Part shown: positions 43,761-55,829 of the stretch, one piece after another
How the letters are laid out: every line of letters begins with the position of its first letter
How positions within the stretch are numbered: position 1 is the stretch's first letter
From: Icerya purchasi
Lineage: Eukaryota; Arthropoda; Insecta; Hemiptera; Monophlebidae
Direction: 5' to 3'
DNA: 64,000 bases
Assembly (NCBI GenBank): GCA_039619475.1
Contig: CM077116.1
Span: 301,052,464 to 301,116,463, forward strand
Program-made: the position numbers and the translations under genes
Notes under the pieces: model-generated
The model's input: the letters and a program-made list of their open reading frames with translations, nothing else
Databases searched by the model: none
Told to the model about the DNA's origin: nothing

Positions 43761-45217
43761 ATCTTGTTAATGTTTTTCCTTCCGATCATCCTGGTCCCTT
43801 TAAAGTTTTGGTCGAAAACTCCACCCTAGACGAGAACATCGGGAATTTACACCCGTTGGCTCTGGCTAGGCTCATCTGCAAAATCTCAACTTCCTTTTCG
43901 AACATCATTCCCCAGGGCAGGGGGCGTATCTCGGTTATGTTTCCCTCTGCTTCTGCGGCGAATGACTTTCTGAACAATTCCTCCTTTTTTCAGACCAACA
44001 ATCTTATCGCGTATATCCCCACCAATGCTCTGTTTGGAGTTTTTCGTTCCTTTTCTGAAGACGAAATACAAGAGAGGCTTGAATCTTCTATCCCAGTAAT
44101 TGCTGTTCGTCGTATCTTTCGCTCTTCTAATGGAAAAAAAATTCCCACCAGGAGTGTCGAACTTAAATTCGCTAAGTCGTTCCTTCCAGAGTTTGTATCG
44201 ATTTACAAACTCCGTTTTTCCGTTTCCCATAGTGACCGTTCTCCCACTCAGTGCTCTAAATGCTTTCTTTTTGGTCATATTGCGCGCCATTGTCGTAGCT
44301 CTCATCCCGTTTGTTCACGCTGTGCTTCCAGACATCCCTCTTCGGAATGTCCCAACCTCCAGGAGCCTCCTATTTGTCGCAACTGCAAAGGTTGCCCTAG
44401 CTCGTCCGATCGTGCCTGCCCGGAGTGGCTTAGACAGAAAGATATTAAAAGAATCATGGCGTTCGAAAACATATAGTTCCAAGAAGCCGCCAAATATAAA
44501 TCCTCTAGCGTCGTCTCGCAAGCCTTTTTCTACGCTAATCGTGCCGCAGCCCCTTCTTCCTCTCAAGCCTCTTCTTCTAAAACTAGTAAATTGTCTTCTC
44601 CTCCTCGTCGTAAATCTCCTACTTTTCATAAATCTCCTAAATCGAAATCGCATTCCAATATTCTCCCTCACTTTTCCGCCGTCCCCTCCTTAAACTCTTG
44701 TTCACCATCTGTTGGTTGGGCCTTGAATCGTGAAGATTCCCCTCAGCTGAATTCTTCGCTTCCTTCCAGCAACTTTCTAGCTCCTCGCAGCCTGCTTCCT
44801 AATTCCTCCCCTAATTACTCCTCTCTTAATATCACTAATCTTTCTGCCACAATCATGGAACTACTCGCTTCTCATAACACAGCCGCCTCCTCTTCTTTCC
44901 TTGACAATCTTTCTTCTTTCTTATCCAATTACGTCCATTCCTCATAAGGCATATTTTTGCCTTCTCCCCGTCTTTATCTCCCTCCCCATTTTCCCCCTGT
45001 TAGCCAAGGATAACGCTTTACTTACGCTTCAGGAACACTAGACACGCCTCTGTGCTCATGTCGTTTAATTTCTTCATATGTAGGTATAATTGTCCCTTTA
45101 GGGGAGTATACCTACAAACTGGTCGTCAACCATGTTCGTGCAGGTACTCCTCCCTACGCTTTGGATTATACCAAATTGATGCGAATAGAAAAGGTTCGGC
45201 AAATTGGCCCGCATAGC

Positions 45218-48200
45218 ATGTCGCGTGGTCATGCTTTGAACATCCTGCAGTGGAACTGCCGTAGCTTACAAGCTAACAAATTAAGTTTAGAGGGTTTATT
45301 AGACCTCTATAATATCCATGTGGCGTTGTTATCCGAAACTTGGCTTTTCAAAGGCTATTCTTTAGTTCATTCAGATCGTGTGGATGGTTACAGTGGCGTC
45401 GCCATTCTTATTAGATCCGATCTATCCTACCTATCGCACGATATCCTATGTCTTCCTCCTCCCTATCCTAATTTTCCTAACATGGTTCACATTTCTCTTT
45501 TGAATCTTCTTCCGAATCCTTTACATATTGGTTGCGTTTATAACCCTCCTAACTCCAGCCTCTCTAATATTCCTCTTATCTCATTTCTTTCATTGTTATC
45601 TGGTCCCTTCATCATTGGAGGCGACTGGAATGCTCACCCTCCTCTTTGAGGCTGCGCTGGGAATAATCCTAATGGTTCAATTCTTGAAAATCTTATCTTG
45701 GATCATGATCTTTTTCTACTTAATGATCAGTCCCCTACCCTCTTCAAGCAACCTTCTTCCACTAGTTCAGTTGAACTCTCCTTTTCCTCTCCTAATCTTG
45801 GTCTCTTATGCTCCTGGAGGACTCTCGACGGCACTTTTGGCAGCGATCATGTCCCCATTCTGCTCACTCTTAATGACGTGCTCCCTCCCAAGTCTTTCAA
45901 GCCCCTTCAATCTCCCCGTTGGCTTCTTTCTAAAACTGATTGGGCTAAATTTCGTTCCTTGGTGGATTCCTCTCTCCCTTCTTTTTCTGATGTTCCTAAT
46001 CCATTCTTCCATTACGATTTTTTCACTCGAACGCTAAATTCTGCTCTGTCCGCATCTCCTCCTCCTATTACCAGCACGCTCAGTCGCTCTTCTCCGTATG
46101 CCTCCTCACTCTGGTAGAACGAAGAGTGTAAAGCAGCGGTCCAAAAAAGTTCTGCTACCTTTAAAGCCTTCCGCTCTCATTCCTCTATGTCCAACTTCCT
46201 AGCCCGCAAAGAAGCCAATGCAAAAGCTCGTTTTATTCTTAAGTCCACCAAAAAGAATTCTTGGAAGTCTTTCTGTTTCTCCTTCTCCAGAGATACGCCC
46301 TTCTCCCAGATCTGGAAAATGGCTAAAGCATTTAGATCACCCTTTTCTGAGTGCCCTGGCCACTCCCACCTTTCCAAACCCCAGCTGGAGTCCTTCTTGG
46401 ATTCTATTGCTCCCGCCTATGTCCCCTCTTTTGAAGAATTCCTGTTGAATCTGAGCCTCTCTTCCTGTCTTCTCCTTTCCATTATAACCAGCTTGCATCC
46501 ATTCTTAATAAATCCACCTTGTCTGCTCCTGGCCGGCACGGTTTCTCGTTCCTTATTCTTAAAAATCTCTCTCCTGCTGCGCTGCTTTTCCTTCGCCATA
46601 TATGTAATTATTTTCTCCTTTCTGGTTCTACTCCAAAATCCTGGAACGACTTTATTGTCGTTCCTATTCCTAAAAGAAATCAGTGTTCTTTCTATCCCAT
46701 TTCCCTGGCTTCCTGTCTGCGTAAACTTTTTGAAGGTTTGATTAACAATCGTCTCGTGTGGTGGCTGGAACAGAAGAATCTAGTCCCTCCTAATATGTTT
46801 GGTTTTCGCCCTGGGCTTGGGCCGGTTGACTGCATTAGTTATTTCCTTTCCAATGTCTATAGGTCTTTCCTAACTAAAAAATTCACCATTGCCTCCTTTG
46901 TGGACATCTCTTCTGCCTTTGATAATGTGTATCTTCCTCTTTGGGTTCCAAACTATTTCCTCTTAACCTCCCTCCCGTCGTCATCATTCTCATACTCAAC
47001 CTCTTCCAGAACTGAAATCTCTTTATTTATTCTCCCTCCCTTTCCTCCTCCAGATGCGTTTATGGTGGGCTCCCACAGGTTTCCTGTCTGAGTCCTACAC
47101 TTTTTAATATCTACTCTTTTGATATCGCTTCCCTTCCTATACCTTCTTCCTCCCTCCTCTTCGCTGACGACATTTTGGTGTATTCCACCTGTGACAACCT
47201 GTTCGCCGCTATTGATAAATTGAATAATTCCCTGTCTATTCTTAATAATTTCCTTTCTCGTCTTCACCTCTCTCTTTCTCCTACTAAGTCGTCTTGTATC
47301 ATTTTTTCTCTCCGCTCCTTTAACCGAGCTCGAACTTGCATCACTGTATCTGGTATTCCTATCCCCGTTGTCAATTCCATATGCTATCTTGGCCCTTTTT
47401 TTAAATAGCCTCCTCACATTCCATGAGCACATTAATTTTCTCTATAAATCCTGTCTTAAAAGACTTAATCTTCTTAAATCTCTCTCTCTCCTCAGATGTG
47501 GAGGCGATCCGTTTACTCTTCTAATTCTTTTCAAAGCCATCATCCGGTCCAAGCTCGACTATTGTTCCTTTATCTACGGTAATTCCTCCAAGTCTCTCCT
47601 CTCTAAACTTGACGCGATCCAGAACTCTTGCCTCCGTTTGTGCATTGGAGCCTTGAAATCCTCCCCTATTCCCGCAGTTCTATCAGAGTTGGTTAGCCAA
47701 CCACTGTTTATTCGCCGTTCTCAGCTTTTGTATCGCTTCTTAATAAAACGGCTTCCCATCTCCTCATCCAAACTTATTTCCCCCTATCTATATATCAAAA
47801 ACCGCTTGCGTTTTTCTCCTCATAAAATCCCAATCCTGTCGCTCATTGCTACCCGTCTTTCTAATTTTTCTCCTGTTGTCCTTTCCTATAACACTCTCCC
47901 GTACTTTTTTCATGACTTCAATAGCCTATGGCAGCCTATCAAATTTTCTTCTCTCCCACTTCGAGCCAATTCCTCCTCTCACGGTGCAGTCAACAATGAA
48001 TTTCTTCATTTGTTGAATTCCTCTTTTCCTGCTCGTGTACTTTACTGATGGTTCCACGAGCGAGGACGGCGTGGATGGTGTGTTTACTGCTCCGTCGCTT
48101 CGACATTCTGAGTCCTTCCGGCTTCCTTCCTTCCTTCTGCTCTATTTTTTCTGCCGATTGACCGCCATCCTTCAGGCTATCTCTTATATTTCCTCTTTAA

Positions 48201-48363
48201 GCGATCTTTCCCAATTCCTCATTATTTCGGACTCTAAGGGCGTCCTTCAAGCCCTATCCTCTCCTCCTTCACATTCCTCTGACATATTATTCTCTCAATT
48301 CGTTCTCTTACCTCCACTCTGCAGTCATCCCGTTCTATTCTTATTGATTTTTTATGGGTCCCC
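45218..48363 (+). pseudogene. LINE L ORF2: endonuclease, RT, partial RNase H, decayed
   Basis: ATG 45218 starts NILQWNCRSLQANK, matching LINE G. The endonuclease has LLSETW, GGDWNAH and GSDHVPI, with nonsense TGA at 45647 and TAG at 46115, both at Trp codons of the G sequence. The RT shifts frame near 46437 and 46940, keeping PISLASCLRKLFE, FGFRPGLG, FADDILVYST near 47160 and the thumb. Frameshifts follow in a T run near 47395 and near 48045. RNase H starts (YFTDGSTSEDG, SDSKGVLQAL) but is cut at 48363 before its final motif. From 47158 it is a near-identical inverted copy of LINE K. Confidence 0.85.
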
Positions 48364-48930
48364 ATTATTCTTATTAATATTAGTAATATTATGCGAATCT
48401 ATATTACAGTTCTCAATGGCTTTAGGGCTGCTAGAATTTAGTAAACTAATCAGATTAGGAAGATCAGGCTGAGAGAGCCGCAGATCCTTGCCCGGTAAAG
48501 TTGAGGACGGCGAGAGGGGGCCGGAAAGTGTGCGCTTAGCAACAACATCAACTTCCATTAGGTTGAGCGACATGTTGTTTCTGGCTTTAGTATCCTTGGC
48601 GGAGGCTGCCGGGCGGCCACCAGCACGAGGAGATGTATAAAACGTGAACGATATCAAAGTAAAAATAAGAAGGAAATAAATAAATCGATGAAATATAAAA
48701 TTAAAATCGAACAAACGTAAAAATCGATAAATGAAATAAATACGCCGCAATTAAATAAATTAAAACGATCTCACCGATTAAGCTGATAAGAGATAACAGA
48801 TAACAATCGACGTTTTGAATTATCAATAACGCGGAGAGACAACCAACTTTAATTACAATAAACCAGAAAGAAAAAGAAAGTAATCGTCTTTCAGACGGCC
48901 TTTTCTTGTGTTCGGTATGTCAATTGTTCG
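48364..48930 (-). pseudogene. LINE O: 5' UTR and ORF1 N-terminus of a G/L-like element
   Basis: On the minus strand an AT-rich leader (about 48930-48570) leads to ATG near 48571, which opens MSLNLMEVDVVAKRT, then LSPSSTLPGKDLRLSQPDL and an Asn-rich end at 48364. The KRT...LSP...RLSQ pattern matches the N-terminus of LINE L ORF1 near 38350-38450. The rest of the element is missing because the sequence joins LINE L head-on at 48363. A LINE that keeps its 5' end but loses its 3' end points to a deletion or inversion at this junction. Bases 48931-49178 hold nothing I recognise. Confidence 0.55.
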
Positions 48931-49178
48931 AGGGATAGTTGCAGGTAACTTTGACGTTTTTTTACAATCAAGCTGTTGTCCTCGAGGATATATCCCTCTA
49001 CTTCACACCCATACACTCTCTCACTCGCACGCTACAACCCTGATCTGCTCTTGTTATCGCGGTTTCATCAAACACAATATGGCTTGTAGAACCAGCAGGT
49101 TTTTCTACCTGTCTTTCAATACAATTGACCAATACTAGCGATGATGCTAACCTAGTGCACTGTGGAACATTGTCTAAA

Positions 49179-49405
49179 ACCCGGTTTCAGCGGGAGAGAT
49201 TTGCCGCTTTCATCATGATTCCCAGAAAAGGTGTATAGATATCGTAAATTAGCCCTCTGCAAAAAGATCGAAATAACGATACATAATTCAAACTGGTTTT
49301 CAACGGGAGAGATTGTCCATTTTTGTCATGCTTCCTAGAAAAGGTATATACATACCGTGAATTCGCCTGTTGTAAAAGGTCATAAATACGGGTACATGAT
49401 AAAGG
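49179..49405 (+). repeat. Two-copy tandem repeat, about 112 bp per unit
   Basis: The blocks 49179-49290 and 49291-49405 align along their length: CCGGTTTCAGCGGGAGAGAT versus CTGGTTTTCAACGGGAGAGA, a CCTAGAAAAGG-type block, GTGTATAGATATCG versus ATATACATACCG, and AAAGATC versus AAAGGTC near the end. The copies have diverged noticeably. There is no coding potential. It lies between LINE O and LINE P and could be a satellite remnant or element leader. Confidence 0.6.
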
Positions 49406-49499
49406 CTTCAATAATGTTGGGAACGAATGGAGAGGCGGGCGGGGGACCATTTGTGCGTACAGGTGTGTATTTGTAGTCTATCCTTTCTGCTCATCCCTC

Positions 49500-50770
49500 T
49501 TCTCCGGTTATAAGTTTGTATGCACTGGCAGGTTGTCACCCGCTGTCCTACTATAGGAAGTACTATAACTTTAAAGAATTGAGCACCCCCCTTAGTAGCA
49601 CCAAAACCCCGAAAATATCTCCTAATATGAGGTTTGGGAATGACCCAGTGCCCAAACTTTTTTCGGTTATGGGTCGTTTCCAAATCTTTTCAATCCCAAG
49701 AACTCTGCCAGACTTCGCAGCAACCGCACCATCTTGGAGTCAGCCAACCACAAACATCAACATATCGCTGACAAAATTTAACAAATCACAATACCCCCCA
49801 AACATAGCACAAATAGCAACAAATATCATAGCGAGCTACACAGACCATGCATGCCTTTACACAGATGGAGCGAAGGCAATAGGTTATCAGTCACCGGAGG
49901 CATGCTCCTTCGAAGTCTAAGGGGCAGCAGAGTCAGTTAGACTGCACGATTGCTGTACAGCACTGAACGCTGAAATATACGCGATGGTCTTTTGCATGTA
50001 ACACTATACCGATAGCAACCCCCAGTCCCAAAAGGCCCTACTCATAACTGACTCTCTAAACTCCCTTCAACTCATCTCAGAGATTAAATCCAACAACCCT
50101 TTGGTAAGGAAGGTCCATTACCTGTTATACAGTTTATCACATTTAAACTCTGAAATGTCTTTCCTATGGGTGCCAGCTCATGTTGGGATTCCAGGCAATG
50201 AGCGTGTCAATCGAGCAGCTCAGGCGACATTGCTCTCCAATGCCACACAACCCCCCTCTTCCCCCTACATTGGCTCATTTATTTATGCAGCAAACTGGAG
50301 AAGAATGGCAACAGGAATGGAGATCTTCAAGTACGTTTCTCCGAAACATAAAAACAACCACGGAGCCTTGGTGGCCCACAGAGAGAGTTTCCCGCAGAGA
50401 TTTTTCTGTCCTGAATCGTCTCCGAATAGGAAATACAACCCACTCGCACAGCTACATATTCACAAGCCAGGTATCCCCAAATATCTGCCCCTTTTGTAGT
50501 CAACCGAGCGCCCCATCAACCTATCACCTACTTCTCGAATGTCCCTCTTTTGCAGTACCACGATCCATTCACTTCACCACTTCCTCTAATTCTAAGATAG
50601 TCAAATGCTCCGCCCGCGGTCGCAGCTGTATTAGCTTTCATGCGGAGCAGCGATCTGTACTATCGCGTTTAATCCCCTTATGTAGGCTCCATGTGCTGTA
50701 ATAGCCGCAGTAGTTAAACACGGCACATGGAAACCCTCATATACACCCCTATAAAAAAAAAACAAAAAAC
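49500..50770 (+). pseudogene. LINE P: RNase H and C-terminal zinc finger with 3' end
   Basis: A 5'-truncated copy. The plus strand shows the linker after RT, then RNase H: CLYTDGAKAIG near 49857, a weak LNAEIYAMV near 49965, LLITDSLNSLQL near 50042 and LWVPAHVGIPGNER near 50163. After a frame change comes RRDFSVLNRLRIGNTTHSHSY and a zinc finger (CPFC, then HLLLEC, about 50485-50540). A short 3' UTR ends in an A-rich tail at about 50753-50770. It belongs with LINE D and fragment N. Several frameshifts and stops make it inactive. Confidence 0.75.
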
Positions 50771-50774
50771 TACA

Positions 50775-51787
50775 CATCACTAAAAGTGTAATAATATAAC
50801 TGGGTTGAATTTGCTTCTGATACAAATTCCTTATATTATCTTTCTTTTTTATTCGTATCTAGCAAGTTTATTTGAGGATACTACTATAGAAGTTTTTTCT
50901 GTTATCTATGATTTTAATTATATATGTAATTCTTTGACGAATCAACCCTGGTTTCAAAGAAATATCGAAAAAGACAAACAAAGGCGCAAAAATGTTTAAA
51001 CATAAACACATTTATATTAATACTGGGCGAGAAATATATACAGTATTACAAATTAAAAATTAAATATCTTGATATTGAATTTAATATTATGTAAATGTAA
51101 ATTATGGTAATCTTTAAATTTACTCGCAGAATGTTCAGTACATGAAACATCCTGCCGGGCTAACCCTTTTTTTTTTTTTTTTGGTTTGTTTAGAAAAATC
51201 TTTAATCTTCAAAACACTGGACTAATATTATTTTCGTAAAAATTTTAATAAAGCCAATAAGAAAGAAGCTTTCAAACCTTGCATTTGTTTCAATATTCCC
51301 GATAAATGCTCTGCGGGGAATTCCATTTAAAAAAAAATGAATAATCTTCTTCTATATATAAATAGGCAAAGACAAAACAGTTCAGTACCTTCTTCTCCAC
51401 TTTTTATTAACCGATTTTCTTACATTTTTTTTTCTGTTTAGTAACTATTGGTGATCTTTAGAGCTATCAGTCCACAAAATTTGGGAAACAGTTATAAATT
51501 TTTTTTTGTATTTAAATAAAAAAGTAATACAAAAAGTGAAAATGGAAATCGCTCCAGTCAGTAAATCTGTTCTTATTAAAATGTTTTAATTTTTCTTAAT
51601 AATCATCATTATTGTTTTTTTTACAGTGTACTAAATCTTAAGTTGTCAGTTAATTTTTGTATTTTAATTACATATAAAAGTATATGATCTCAGATATGTA
51701 ATGAACAAATATATAAGAGTACGAAAAAATTTTGGAAATATACATATTCATATATATTTTCCTAAAATTTTTAATAACAATTATGAT
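50775..51787 (+). repeat. Repeat family R, copy 1
   Basis: AT-rich non-coding repeat. Bases 50775-51425 match 55335-55985, the right arm of the palindrome and its continuation. Bases 51438-51787 match 57530-57880. A stretch of about 500 bases is also present inverted at 53840-54340. Short ORFs such as the one at 50805-50999 recur in the other copies only because the DNA is repeated. The left end abuts the A tail of LINE P. Confidence 0.8.
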
Positions 51788-53825
51788 CAAATTTGGATCA
51801 TTGGGGGAACGCTAATATTTATAAACACGTGACCGAAGTGGCAAACTGTAAATGTATGATATACATCTACATTGCAAAATGATTTAATCAACCCATAATA
51901 ACACTCCTACTGAATAACATGGACTCATCAAATCAAATGACGAATTAAAATCACGGTTTTTATAATCTTTTTGTATTTACCTGAAATTGCGTACAAGCAA
52001 GAATAGGTATATAAATTGACACATTCCCCGTTTTTAGAATTAACTTACAAATATCAATGACTTAGTAATTATATAATGATTCATTAACCTTAGTGTGGTG
52101 AACATTAACGTCCCAAGTCCGGGTAAAAACAGTCAGTGAAAGTTTTTATACATATAATAATTGATAGTTTTTAGAATATTTATTAATTAATAAAATAGTG
52201 TACCTTGGCGGATAGTTTTCACAAAATTAAAAATGCAGTATCGCGATTTTCTTTTATTTTCTAGCTACTAATGCTTAATTAGTAACCTATATGATTATGC
52301 CGGGTGTAGGAGTAATAACATTTTTTTATAATCTTTTTATACCTACCTGGGGAGTCGCATCGCTTCAGCCGCAGAACGATTCGCCTCGTTACATTTCGAC
52401 TTCGTTCTTTTTCCAAGTAAACCTAGTTTGGCCTTAGTGAGTTTTTAATTTTTTTTTCTTCTATAATTATCATATATAAGACGTAATGAATCAAAAAAAC
52501 ACCCGTTAATTTAGTAATTAATTTGTTTAGAAAATAAACCAGCTGTTTTCAATGCTTCTTTTGCGTTCGTATATCGCAAAAATAATTATTTTCGGTTATA
52601 AAGACTTGAAGTGCTGATTATGTATTTATTTAGCGGGTTATTTCAATAAAAAATTTCAGAAAGAATTAGTAGATCATAGGAATAATTTCCCTCTGTGACA
52701 GATTTTCCACTTTCAAAGGAAATCTATGTGCTTTATAATAAATTTTTACATTCGCAAAAAATTAAAATTAAATTAATTTTAATGATTATGAAAAACTACT
52801 AAAAAAAATTGTTTATTATTCTTCGTGGTGTAGCACATAATGTAATTAGTTAACTTTAGTGTTTGCATGTATTATAGGTATTATTATTATTACTTATATG
52901 TAAGATTTCGAAATCGTTTATTTCTATATTTGTAATTAATGCTATTATATTATAATTGCAAACTCGTATTTTGTTGGGAAAATCTGAAAGAGGAAAAACA
53001 TAATTTCTAATTCGACTAGCTGTTTGAACACTCGTTGTAACTTGTATATATTTTTGCCTCGACAGGAATTTTCTGTTCATCAAATACAAAAAGAAAACAA
53101 GCAAGCATACGAATAATTTAGTATTTGCAACAACACATCATGTGTATCGAAATGCAAACCAGGTGAAGGTCCTTGATTGACGTGCCCAAATAAATAAATA
53201 AGACTGAGGTCGAAAAAGGTAATTCTCATTTAGGTTTTGCAGTCATTACCAATAAGCAGGTATAGAGAACTAAATATAGCTTCTTTCATATTATTCACTA
53301 CTGTCACTAAAGATTTTTTTTTTTTTTCAAAATAAAACAAAAAAACCTTTAGTAAAGAAAGCCGACATGATGAAAAACAGAAGTCAAAAATGTTACTATT
53401 ATAAATATTTAATGTAAATTGATAGAACGATGATTCGAATAACGAATACATACAAATTATTCCTTTTAAAGCTTTGTGTTACTCAAATCCAACCCATCTG
53501 AACTGACAATATTTAGAAAGTATTATTGCAATTTAGTGTGATAAGTTAGTGAAAAAACGAAATTCTAGAAAAAAAAATATTCGGTTAAAACGCGTGTTGT
53601 AACTAAAAAACATGTTAATAAGTAGTTGTAGCCATTGACGGCTCTTTTCCTTTTTTTTATTAAACACCATTTCACAGTAGAAAATTACTTAATCGCTTCT
53701 GTTTCTCAACTTACTTCTTTACTTTTTCTATTTCCCTACAAAACACGCATCAAGTATTGCCGAGTCAATTTTTCAGATTATTATTATTTTTTTATGAGCC
53801 GCTCGCTTCATTATTAGACAAAACA
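51788..53825. other. AT-rich region without recognisable genes
   Basis: About 2 kb of AT-rich sequence. Only a GC-richer patch near 52345-52440 stands out. All ORFs are short and low-complexity. I found no RNA gene, repeat partner or transposon end here by eye. Confidence 0.5.
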
Positions 53826-55829
53826 AGAAAAGTTTCTTCTTTATTGGCTTTATTAAAATTTTTATGAAAATAATATTATTAGTCCAGTGCTTTGAAGATT
53901 AAAAATTTTTCTAAACGAACAAAAAAAAAAAAAAGCGGTTAGCCGGGCAGGATGTTTCATGTACTGAACATTCTGCGAGTTAATTTAAAGATTACCATAA
54001 TTTACATTTACATAATATTAAATTCAAAACCAAGATATTTAATTTTTAATTTGTAATATCATATATATTTCTCGCCCAGTATTAATATAAATGTGTTTAT
54101 GTTTAAACATTTTTGCGCCTTTGTTTGTCTTTTTCGATATTTTTTTGAAACCAGGATTGATTCGTCAACGAATTAAATATGTAATTAAAATCATAGATAA
54201 CAGAAAGAACTTCAATAAACGTATCCTCAAATAAACTTGCTAGATACGAATGAAAAAGAAAGATAATATAACAAATATGTATTAGAAGCAAATTCAATCC
54301 AGTTATATTATTACACTTTAAATGACGTAGAGTTGATAGTTTGTAATTTTTTAAATACGGTTGACTATACATTAGCAAAAAAATAAAAATAAAAAAAACC
54401 GAGAATGCATTTGACCGATTATTAATATTAATAATTTTCGTCCATTTCTTATCACTATTGCTAACAGAACTCTTAAATTTACATTGCCAAAGTCTGTTTG
54501 TCTGTATTTCACGCTGAAGTCGTTATTTCAAAAAAAAATAGAAAATATTTAAAAAAAGCGAATAACCAAATAAAATCATGTAAAATATGTGTTTTGTGAT
54601 TATATATATATTTATGCATATAAAACATGGTATAGGCGCAGAAAAACTAAATCGTTAACGAAGAACGGTATTTTTTGGATGGAATTTCTGATTGCAGTAT
54701 TTGGTAACTCGTGTTTTTCACTAACACAGATGATTACGTTTAACGGATGATACCTGGAAATCACCATAGGTGTTCTGTAAAAAGGTCTGAGTTCGACTGC
54801 ACCCGAAGGAGGCTGCACCCGATAGAGTCGCGCCCGATTGATCGGGCCCGAAAGATCGCGCCCGAAAGAGGGTTACCCTTTACTGACCACCTACGGTGAT
54901 TTTCAGGTATCATCCGTTAAACATTATCCATCTGTGTTAGTGGGAAATACGAGTTACCAAATACTGCTATCAGAAATTCCGTCCAAAAAATACCGTTCTT
55001 CGTTAACGATTTAGTTTTTCCGCGCCTATACCATGTTTTATATATATAAATATATATATAATCACAAAACACATATTTTACATGATTTTATTTGGTTATT
55101 TACTTTTTTTAAATAATTTCAATTTTTTTGAAATAACGATTTCAGCGTGAAATACAAATAAACAGACTTTTGTGATGTAAATTAAAGAGTTCTGTTAGCA
55201 ATAGTGATAAGAAATGGACGAAAATTATTAATATTAATAATCGGCCAAATGCATTCTCGGTTTTTTTTATTTTTATTTTTTTGCTAATGTATGGTCAACC
55301 GTATTTAAAAAATTACAAACTATCAACTCTATGTCATTTAAAGTGTAATAATATAACTGGATTGAATTTGCTTCTAATACATATTTGTTATATTATCTTT
55401 CTTTTTCATTTGTATCTAGCAAGTTTATTTGAGGATACGTTTATTGAAGTTTTTTCTGTTATCTATGATTTTAATTACATATTTAATTCTTTGACGAATC
55501 AACCCTGGTTTCAAAAAAATATCGAAAAAGACAAACAAAGGCGCAAAAATGTTTAAACATAAACACATTTATGTTACTACTGGGCGAGAAATATATACAG
55601 TATTACAAATTAAAAATTAAATATCTTTGTTTTTAATTTAATATTATGTAAATGTAAATTATGGTAATCTTTAAATTAACTCGCAGAATGTTCAGTACAT
55701 GAAACATCCTGCCCGGCTAACCTCATTTTTTTTTGTTCGTTTAGAAAAATATTTAATCTTCAAAACACTGGACTAATATTATTTTCGTAAAAATTTTAAT
55801 AAAGCCAATAAGAAAGAAGTATTCAAACC
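53826..55829. repeat. Large palindrome (arms about 940 bp) of repeat family R
   Basis: The left arm 53826-54771 is the inverted counterpart of the right arm 54889-55829. The two share long matching runs with scattered substitutions, including CACCTA(T/C)GGTGATTT at the inner ends and the block around GGCGCAAAAATGTTTAAACA. A 117-base centre separates them. Right-arm sequence also occurs in direct orientation at 50775-51270. The shape is that of a foldback element or inverted duplication. I see no transposase ORF; the ORFs of about 91 codons in each arm are the same sequence read from both copies. Confidence 0.9.
54795..54870. repeat. GC-rich short tandem repeat at the palindrome centre
   Basis: Five imperfect copies of a unit of about 15 bases with core GC(A/G)CCCGA lie in the loop between the arms: GCACCCGAAGG, GCACCCGATAG, CGCCCGATTGATC, GGCCCGAAAGATC, CGCCCGAAAGAGG. 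The block is strikingly GC-rich within very AT-rich arms. Confidence 0.8.

Larger units (their letters stand above)
38281..44947 (+). pseudogene. LINE L ORF1 (gag-like, three zinc knuckles), split by LINE G
   Basis: The N-terminal part is 38281-38482, with a SVSKRKSADLLSP block that resembles the N-terminus in fragment O. The rest is 43539-44947. After the junction a poly-Asn region (43558-43757) is followed by the conserved middle domain. Three cysteine-rich knuckles come next (CSKCFLFGHIARHC, CSRCASRHPSSEC, CRNCKG...SDRAC; about 44250-44420), then a Ser/Pro-rich tail. One nonsense codon, TAG 44474-44476, lies after MAFENI, where LINE G has a sense codon. Such proteins coat the element RNA. 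As it stands the gene is dead through insertion and nonsense. Confidence 0.85.
38281..48363 (+). mobile_element. LINE L: G-family retrotransposon split by LINE G
   Basis: The element starts at or just before 38281 and is interrupted by LINE G (38483-43532). It resumes at 43539 after the duplicated 6-base target CTGATC (38477-38482 and 43533-43538). ORF1 reads in frame across the two parts once G is set aside. It continues through an ORF1-ORF2 spacer (44948-45217) and a decayed ORF2, then stops abruptly inside RNase H at 48363, where fragment O begins in the opposite orientation. The 3' end is lost, so L is older than G and was later rearranged. Confidence 0.85.

Noticed and set aside
43546..43829. 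Leucine-rich and isoleucine-rich ORFs over the trinucleotide repeat, resembling membrane proteins
   Set aside because: They are out-of-frame or opposite-strand readings of the AAT/AAC repeat; only the Asn frame is continuous with ORF1.
54103..55556. Matching 91-codon ORFs at 54103-54378 and 55281-55556, possibly a conserved small protein
   Set aside because: They are the two arms of the same palindrome, and a third partial copy (50805-50999) follows the repeat. The composition is AT-driven.
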